NCBI GenBank assembly: GCA_036489495.1
Contig: DASXFR010000041.1
Location: forward strand, 12,202-76,201
Origin: DASZIT01 sp036489495
Lineage (GTDB): Bacteria > Actinomycetota > Acidimicrobiia > Acidimicrobiales > RAAP-2
DNA: 64,000 bases
Direction of reading: 5' to 3'
Part shown: piece after piece, positions 59,596-64,000 of the stretch
Position numbering within the stretch: position 1 is the first letter of the stretch
How the letters are laid out: every line of letters starts with the position of its first letter
Program-made: the position numbers and the translations under genes
The notes under the pieces: model-generated
The model's input: the letters and a program-made list of their open reading frames with translations, nothing else
What the model was told of the DNA's origin: nothing
Database searches by the model: none

Positions 59596-60780
59596 TCAGC
59601 GAACCGTCAACTCCTTGCGGTAGACGCGGGTCGGCCCCATCTCCGCGATGGTCGATGCCAACGCCGCGAACGCCGCTGCCGCCTCGCCATCGGGATCGGC
59701 CACCACCACCGGTACGCCGACATCGCCACCCTCCCGAAGGGCGGGGATCAACGGTACCTGGGCCAACAGCGGAACGCCGAGCTCGCCGGCGAGCTCTTTT
59801 CCCCCACCGGATCCGAACAGCTCGTAGCGGACCCCATCGTCACCGGTGAACCAGCTCATGTTCTCGATGACGCCCCGCACCGACAACTTCAACTTCCGGG
59901 CGGCGTAGGCCGAACGCTGGGCCACCCGCTGGGCCGCCGGCTGCGGCGTGGTGACCACGAAGATTTCGGTCTTGGTCAGGTACTGGCCGAGCGACAAGGT
60001 GACGTCTCCGGTTCCCGGAGGCATATCGACCACCAAAAAGTCCGGCTCACCCCAGTAGGCATCGACCAGGAACTGCTCCAACGCTTTGTGGAGCATCGGG
60101 CCCCGCCAGATGACCGGGGTGTCATCAGGGACGAAGAAACCCATCGAAAGACAACGCACCCCGTTGGCCGTCGCCGGCACCACCAGGTCGCCGATGATCA
60201 GCGGGTCCTCGGTGACCCCGAGCATCTTCGGCACCGAGAACCCGTAGACGTCGGCGTCGAGGATGCCGACGTCGTAACCCATCCGGGCCAGCGCCACCGC
60301 CAGATTGACGGTGACCGACGATTTCCCGACGCCGCCCTTGCCCGACGCCACCCCGATCACCCGGGTCTTCGACCTCGGAAGCATGAACCGGTTGGGCCGG
60401 CCCTCCTCGTGGCCGAGCGGGGCGCGGTGATCATGGCCGGCATGGTCGTGATCGTGACCCTCGCCGGCCCCGGAGGGTTCACCGTCGACCGGCTCGCCGC
60501 GGAGCAGCATGCGGAGCCGGGCCCGGTCCTCCTCCCCCATCACCGTCGGTTCCACCACCACCTCGTCGACCCCCGGGAGCACTCCGGCGGCCAGGCGGAT
60601 CCGAGCCGTCAATTCGTCGACCTGCGGGTAGTGGCCGACCGGCAGGGCGAGATCGACGGTCACCCGCTTCCGCTTCACCCTCACCCCGCCGACCATGCCC
60701 AATTCCCCCAGCGGGCGTCGCAGCTCGGGGTCGGTCACCGCGGCGACAGCCGCTCTGACCTGGGACTCGTCGGTGGACAT
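59596..60780 (-). CDS. mrp: Mrp/ApbC-type P-loop iron-sulfur carrier ATPase
   Basis: A 394-residue protein of the Mrp/NBP35 family. Residues 1-80 are a DUF59/MIP18-like domain, then a linker with GHDHDHAGHDH, then the ATPase: VIGVASGKGGVGKSSVTVNLA (deviant Walker A), ILDADVYGFSVPKMLG, and VDMPPGTGDVTLSLGQYL. The usual CxxC that holds the transferred cluster is absent: IENMSWFTGDDGVRYELFGSGGG has no cysteines. M. tuberculosis Mrp lacks it too, as I recall. GAGGAG precedes the ATG. It diverges from a SufR-like regulator. Confidence 0.9.
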   Translation of the reverse strand: MSTDESQVRAAVAAVTDPELRRPLGELGMVGGVRVKRKRVTVDLALPVGHYPQVDELTARIRLAAGVLPGVDEVVVEPTVMGEEDRARLRMLLRGEPVDGEPSGAGEGHDHDHAGHDHRAPLGHEEGRPNRFMLPRSKTRVIGVASGKGGVGKSSVTVNLAVALARMGYDVGILDADVYGFSVPKMLGVTEDPLIIGDLVVPATANGVRCLSMGFFVPDDTPVIWRGPMLHKALEQFLVDAYWGEPDFLVVDMPPGTGDVTLSLGQYLTKTEIFVVTTPQPAAQRVAQRSAYAARKLKLSVRGVIENMSWFTGDDGVRYELFGSGGGKELAGELGVPLLAQVPLIPALREGGDVGVPVVVADPDGEAAAAFAALASTIAEMGPTRVYRKELTVR

Positions 60781-60832
60781 GCAAAATCTCCTCGCGAAAA
60801 TTCGGGTTCACCGTAGACTAGAGGACGTGCAA
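60781..60832. promoter_or_regulatory. compact divergent promoter region mrp / SufR-like regulator
   Basis: Only 52 bases separate the two starts. CGAA-AA-TTCG at about 60794-60803 is a short dyad, and TAGACT (60814-60819) could be a -10 towards the regulator. A protein bound here would affect both genes, so autoregulation and control of mrp are likely (inference). Confidence 0.4.
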
Positions 60833-61618
60833 GTGGCCCCAGACAGCGCCGTAGAGGCCAGCGTTGCGCCGGCACCGCTGGAACCTCCGGGCGAGTCGGT
60901 CGGCTCCAACGAGTCCGACAGTCACTTCTCCGCCGCCGTCACCGCAGTGACCTCGGCGTTCGGTGACCCGACCCGCCGGGAGATCTATCTCTTCGTGCGT
61001 TCCAACCCGGGAGCCACTTCGTCGGAGGTGGCTACCCGATTCTCGCTGCATCCAAACGTGGCCCGTCACCATCTCGAGCGTTTGGCCACCGGCGGCTATC
61101 TCGAGGTCACCATGGAGCGGGCCTCCGGCACCGGAGCCGGGCGACCGTCGAAACGATTCCGGGCCATCGGCAATGACCCGACCCTCGACCTCCTCACCCG
61201 ACGCGACGACCTGCTGGTCCTCCTGCTCCAAGAGGCCCTGCAATTGCTGGGGCCCCTGGCCGCCGAAGGCATGGCCGAGCGGGTCGGCGAGGAGTACGGG
61301 CGCACCCTGGCCAATCAGATGTCGCCCGGCGACGGGCAACGCTCGCTGCGGACGGCCATGCACGCCATCGCCGACACCCTGACCGCCCACGGGTTCGCCG
61401 CCCACGCCGAGGACCAGGGGACGTCCACCGCGGTGGTCGCCGACAACTGTCCGTTCGGGAGTACCGCATCCCAGTTCCCGGTGCTGTGCGCCGTCGACCG
61501 GGGAATGGTCAAAGGGCTGCTGGCTGGATTGTGTGGGGAGAGCGTCGAGGGAAGCGTTCCCGTGGTTCTGTCGTCGTCGCGGGCCCGGGGCGACGACCAG
61601 TGCGCCGCCCTGGTCTGA
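60833..61618 (+). CDS. SufR-like iron-sulfur-responsive transcriptional regulator
   Basis: A 261-residue DNA-binding protein. The winged helix (FGDPTRREIYLFVRSNPGATSSEVATRFSLHPNVARHHLERLATGGYL) lies at about residues 38-88, then the GAGRPSKRFRA wing. The C-terminal domain has VADNCPFGSTASQFPVLCAVDRG, with cysteines in the SufR arrangement (CPF, C, and CGE further on). The GTG at 60833 has GAGGA 7 bases upstream; another at 60827 is too close to it. Flanked by mrp and a cysteine desulfurase, it is likely the local Fe-S sensor. Confidence 0.8.
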   Translation: MAPDSAVEASVAPAPLEPPGESVGSNESDSHFSAAVTAVTSAFGDPTRREIYLFVRSNPGATSSEVATRFSLHPNVARHHLERLATGGYLEVTMERASGTGAGRPSKRFRAIGNDPTLDLLTRRDDLLVLLLQEALQLLGPLAAEGMAERVGEEYGRTLANQMSPGDGQRSLRTAMHAIADTLTAHGFAAHAEDQGTSTAVVADNCPFGSTASQFPVLCAVDRGMVKGLLAGLCGESVEGSVPVVLSSSRARGDDQCAALV

Positions 61619-61633
61619 CCCCGGGGGCATCGA

Positions 61634-62779
61634 TTGGCCCGCCATTACCTGGACCACGCGTCGACAACGCCGCTTCGCCCTGAAGCCCACCGGGCCATGG
61701 AGGGATGGGCGACTACCGGAGTCACCGCCGACCCCGGGAGGGTCCACACCGAGGGCCGGATCGCCCGAGCCGCACTGGAGGACAGCCGCGATCAGGTCGC
61801 CGCCTTCTTCGGCGTGCGACCCCGCCAGGTCATCTTCACCTCCGGCGGGACCGAGTCCATCAACGCCGCCGTCTGGGGGGCGACCCGTAATGCCCTCGGC
61901 CCGGTGATCTGTTCGGGCATCGAACACTCGGCCGTCCGCGACTCGTCGGCCCGGTCGGCCGAGGTGATCATGCCCGAAGTCGATGGTTTCGGGATCGTTC
62001 ATCGGCAAGCTGTCGATGCTGCCCTCGAGCGGAGTCGGTCGGAGTACAGCCAGCTGCCGTCGCTCGTCCACTGCCAATGGGCCAATCACGAGGTCGGCTC
62101 CACCCAGCCGGTCAAGGCCATCGTTTCCCGCTGCCGCCAGCTCGGGGTGATGTCCCACGTTGACGCGGTGGCGGCGGCCGGGCAGGTGCGGCTGGACCTC
62201 ACTGATCTCGATGCCGACCTGGTCTCGGTATCGTCCCACAAGCTGGGCGGACCCGCCGGCATCGGCGCCCTGATCGTCCGACGGGGACTCCGGGTGGATC
62301 CGTTCCTGGTCGGTGGCGAGCAGGAGCGGGCCCGGCGGGCCGGATTCGAGAACGTGCCGGCGGCCATCGGGTTCGGGGCAGTGGCTGACTCGCTGTCCGC
62401 CCCCGGACGGGTCGAACAGGAGGCGTCCGAGGCGCGCCGCCACACCGCCCGCCTGCTGGCCACCGCGGGCGATGTCAAAGGGGTCACCGTGTTCGGAGAT
62501 CCTGAGCACCGTCTGCCCCACATCGTCTGCATCGGCATCGACGGTGTCGAAGCCGAACCGGTGCTCCTCGGTCTCGATCAGGCCGGCATCGCCGCCCACT
62601 CGGGGTCATCGTGCTCGTCGGAGTCGTTGGAGCCGTCGCCGGTGTTGGAGGCGATGGGGGTCGATGCCGAACGTTCGCTCCGGCTGTCGGTCGGGTGGTC
62701 GACCGTCGACGCCGACATCGATGCGTTCGTCGATGCGTTCGCCGGGGTGGTGGCCGGACTTCGGGCCCTCCGGAGTTGA
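61634..62779 (+). CDS. cysteine desulfurase (NifS/IscS family)
   Basis: A PLP enzyme taking sulfur from cysteine for Fe-S clusters or tRNA thiolation. YLDHASTTPLRPEA opens the protein, FTSGGTESINAAVWG binds the cofactor, SVSSHKLGGPAGIGALIVRRG carries the PLP lysine, and AAHSGSSCSSESLEPSPVLEAMG the persulfide cysteine. It is 381 residues, IscS-like group I. It starts with TTG, preceded by GGGGG, 15 bases after the regulator, so the two are probably one transcript. Confidence 0.92.
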   Translation: MARHYLDHASTTPLRPEAHRAMEGWATTGVTADPGRVHTEGRIARAALEDSRDQVAAFFGVRPRQVIFTSGGTESINAAVWGATRNALGPVICSGIEHSAVRDSSARSAEVIMPEVDGFGIVHRQAVDAALERSRSEYSQLPSLVHCQWANHEVGSTQPVKAIVSRCRQLGVMSHVDAVAAAGQVRLDLTDLDADLVSVSSHKLGGPAGIGALIVRRGLRVDPFLVGGEQERARRAGFENVPAAIGFGAVADSLSAPGRVEQEASEARRHTARLLATAGDVKGVTVFGDPEHRLPHIVCIGIDGVEAEPVLLGLDQAGIAAHSGSSCSSESLEPSPVLEAMGVDAERSLRLSVGWSTVDADIDAFVDAFAGVVAGLRALRS

Positions 62780-62802
62780 GCGACCGGTTGGCCGTCGGCT
62801 TG

Positions 62803-62808
62803 TAACGT
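62803..62808 (+). promoter_or_regulatory. -10 hexamer TAACGT
   Basis: TAACGT lies 6 bases before the ATG of the YjbR gene with no Shine-Dalgarno between. Confidence 0.5.
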
Positions 62809-62814
62809 TCGGGC

Positions 62815-63147
62815 ATGGTCAGCATGGCCGCGGCCCGGCAGATCGCCCTGTCACTCCCCGACACCACCGAAGCGCCGCACCATGACATGTCGTCGTTCCG
62901 GGTCAACCAGAAGATCTTCGCCACGGTTCCCGACGGCACCCATCTCCACGTGATGGTCGACGAGGATGAGACGGCCATGGCGGTGGCCGGGTGCCCGTCG
63001 GGCTGTGACGAGCTGTGGTGGGGCAAGCGACTGAGCGGCGTCCGGGTCGATCTGACCCAGGTCGATCGTCAGCTGCTCACCGAACTGTTGACGGAAGCTT
63101 GGCGACGACGGGCACCCAAAGCCCTCTTGGCCAAGTTGGAGAAGTAA
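62815..63147 (+). CDS. MmcQ/YjbR-family DNA-binding-type protein
   Basis: A 110-residue single-domain protein. ALSLPDTTEAPHHDMSSFRVNQKIFATVPDG and the C-terminal WWGKRLSGVRVDLTQVDRQLLTELLTEAWRRRAPKAL match the CyaY-like YjbR fold. It is called DNA-binding from structural similarity only; the biological role is unknown. It lies in the same direction as the Fe-S genes but probably has its own leaderless promoter. Confidence 0.88.
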   Translation: MVSMAAARQIALSLPDTTEAPHHDMSSFRVNQKIFATVPDGTHLHVMVDEDETAMAVAGCPSGCDELWWGKRLSGVRVDLTQVDRQLLTELLTEAWRRRAPKALLAKLEK

Positions 63148-63160
63148 GACCGACCGCCGA

Positions 63161-63166
63161 TAGGTT
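63161..63166 (+). promoter_or_regulatory. -10 hexamer TAGGTT
   Basis: TAGGTT lies 7 bases before the ATG of the quinone oxidoreductase gene with no Shine-Dalgarno between. Confidence 0.45.
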
Positions 63167-63173
63167 CTCGGCC

Positions 63174-64000
63174 ATGCGAACCGTCGTCTGCAAACAGCTG
63201 GGCCCGCTCTCGGATCTGGTCCTCGAAGATGGCGACCGGCCGACCCCGGGTGACGGACAGGTGGTGGTCGACGTGAAGGCCGCCGGGGTCAACTTCGTCG
63301 ACGGGCTGCTCTGTCAGGGCCAGTACCAGATCAAGCCACCGGTGCCCTTCTATCCCGGCGGGGAGATCGCCGGAGAGGTTTCGTCGATCGGGGACGGGGT
63401 CACCGGCGTGGCGGTGGGCGATCGGGTCCTCGCCTACACCGGCATCGGCGGTTTCGCCGAACAGGTGGTGGTCCCGGTGCGGTCGCTGGTGGCGATGCCC
63501 AGCGGCCTGGGGTTCGGACAAGCCGCCACCCTCATCCAGAGTTACGGGACGATCCTGTTCACCCTCACCCGCCGCACCTCGGTGCAACCCGGCGAATGGG
63601 TCCTGGTGCTGGGGGCCGGCGGAGGGGTGGGCCTGGCCGCCATCGACCTGGCTCGGGCCCTCGGCGCCCGGGTGATCGCCGCGGCTTCGACCCAAGAGAA
63701 GCTCGACCGGGCGTCGGCCATGGGGGCCGAAGCCACCGTCGCCTATGAGGAGGAAGATCTGAAGGTCCGGGCCCGGGAACTGTCGGGGGGCGGCGTGGAT
63801 GTCGTCATCGATCCGGTCGGGGGTCGCCACAGTGAGCCGGCCCTCCGGGCCACCGGGCCATTCGGGCGCTTCTGCGTGATCGGATTCGCCTCGGGCCCCA
63901 TCGCCTCGGTGCCGCTCAATCAGGTGTTGTTGAACAACCGCACGGTGGTCGGCGTCGACTGGGGCGCCTGGACGTTCCGGGACCCCACCGGGAACCGCGA
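63174..64000 (+). CDS. NADPH:quinone oxidoreductase family protein, N-terminal part (cut by window edge)
   Basis: An open frame of 275 codons runs off the right edge. VVDVKAAGVNFVDGLLCQGQYQIKPPVPFYPGGEIAGEV is the medium-chain dehydrogenase start without zinc ligands, and LVLGAGGGVGLAAIDLARALGARVIAAAS binds NADPH. GGVDVVIDPVGG follows. These features define zeta-crystallin/Qor-type enzymes that reduce quinones or enoyl compounds. About 50-60 residues are expected beyond the edge. Confidence 0.9.
   Translation, partial: MRTVVCKQLGPLSDLVLEDGDRPTPGDGQVVVDVKAAGVNFVDGLLCQGQYQIKPPVPFYPGGEIAGEVSSIGDGVTGVAVGDRVLAYTGIGGFAEQVVVPVRSLVAMPSGLGFGQAATLIQSYGTILFTLTRRTSVQPGEWVLVLGAGGGVGLAAIDLARALGARVIAAASTQEKLDRASAMGAEATVAYEEEDLKVRARELSGGGVDVVIDPVGGRHSEPALRATGPFGRFCVIGFASGPIASVPLNQVLLNNRTVVGVDWGAWTFRDPTGNR

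Overview
This window looks like a chromosomal core region of a high-GC actinobacterium. Four markers point that way: a WhiB-family Fe-S regulator, a mycothiol-dependent formaldehyde dehydrogenase (MscR), a PdtaS-type histidine kinase beside whiB1, and an FrhB/F420-type iron-sulfur protein. Mixed ATG/GTG/TTG starts and a strong G/C third-position bias agree. The gene set would suit a deep-branching actinobacterium such as Acidimicrobiia, but that placement is inference. I see no phage, insertion sequence, integron or CRISPR array. No stretch over 300 bases lacks a gene.

Layout. 1-4.1 kb: start of a large YfhO-like membrane protein (cut by the window edge), a methyltransferase, a surface-anchored protein of unknown function and an acyl-CoA dehydrogenase. 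4.2-8.7 kb: a branched-chain amino acid operon, leuB-ilvE-cimA plus a coupled unknown gene. It is preceded by what looks like a ribosome-mediated attenuator with a 15-residue leader peptide ending in Val-Ile-Ile-Ile-Asp. 8.7-19.5 kb: the conserved actinobacterial block argS-lysA-hom-thrC-rho-rpmE-prfA-prmC-tsaC, in the same order as M. tuberculosis Rv1292-Rv1301 but without thrB, with a divergent tRNA-Arg(CCG) next to argS. 19.5-26.6 kb: small regulators, DNA repair (AlkB), an Smr protein, an RDD membrane protein coupled to a nonapeptide-repeat protein, a peroxiredoxin and a MarR/ABC exporter unit. 26.6-36.2 kb: aconitase, a methyltransferase, a DEAD helicase/PIG-L/amidotransferase/HlyIII operon, thiC and Bcp. 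36.2-44.4 kb: MutM-type glycosylase, mscR, the FrhB-like protein, the actinobacterial phosphomutase/DUF3090/SCO1664 triad and an MBOAT/SGNH acyl-transfer pair. 44.5-54.2 kb: etfBA, a glycerophosphodiesterase, whiB1 with a perfect CRP-type palindrome upstream, pdtaS, a PHP phosphatase, an O-methyltransferase, a patatin, a BagA/BagB-like ATPase pair and DUF3107. 54.3-64 kb: dGTPase, cyclopropane fatty acid synthase, a PEP-mutase-family protein, a methyltransferase, a two-gene unknown unit, an Fe-S cluster neighbourhood (mrp, a SufR-like regulator, cysteine desulfurase), a YjbR protein and the start of a quinone oxidoreductase (cut by the edge).

Two regulatory themes stand out. One is the candidate isoleucine/valine attenuator in front of the citramalate-pathway operon. 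The other is a recurrent arrangement of a TAnnnT hexamer 6-10 nt before a start codon with no Shine-Dalgarno sequence, seen at over ten genes on both strands, which suggests common leaderless transcription.
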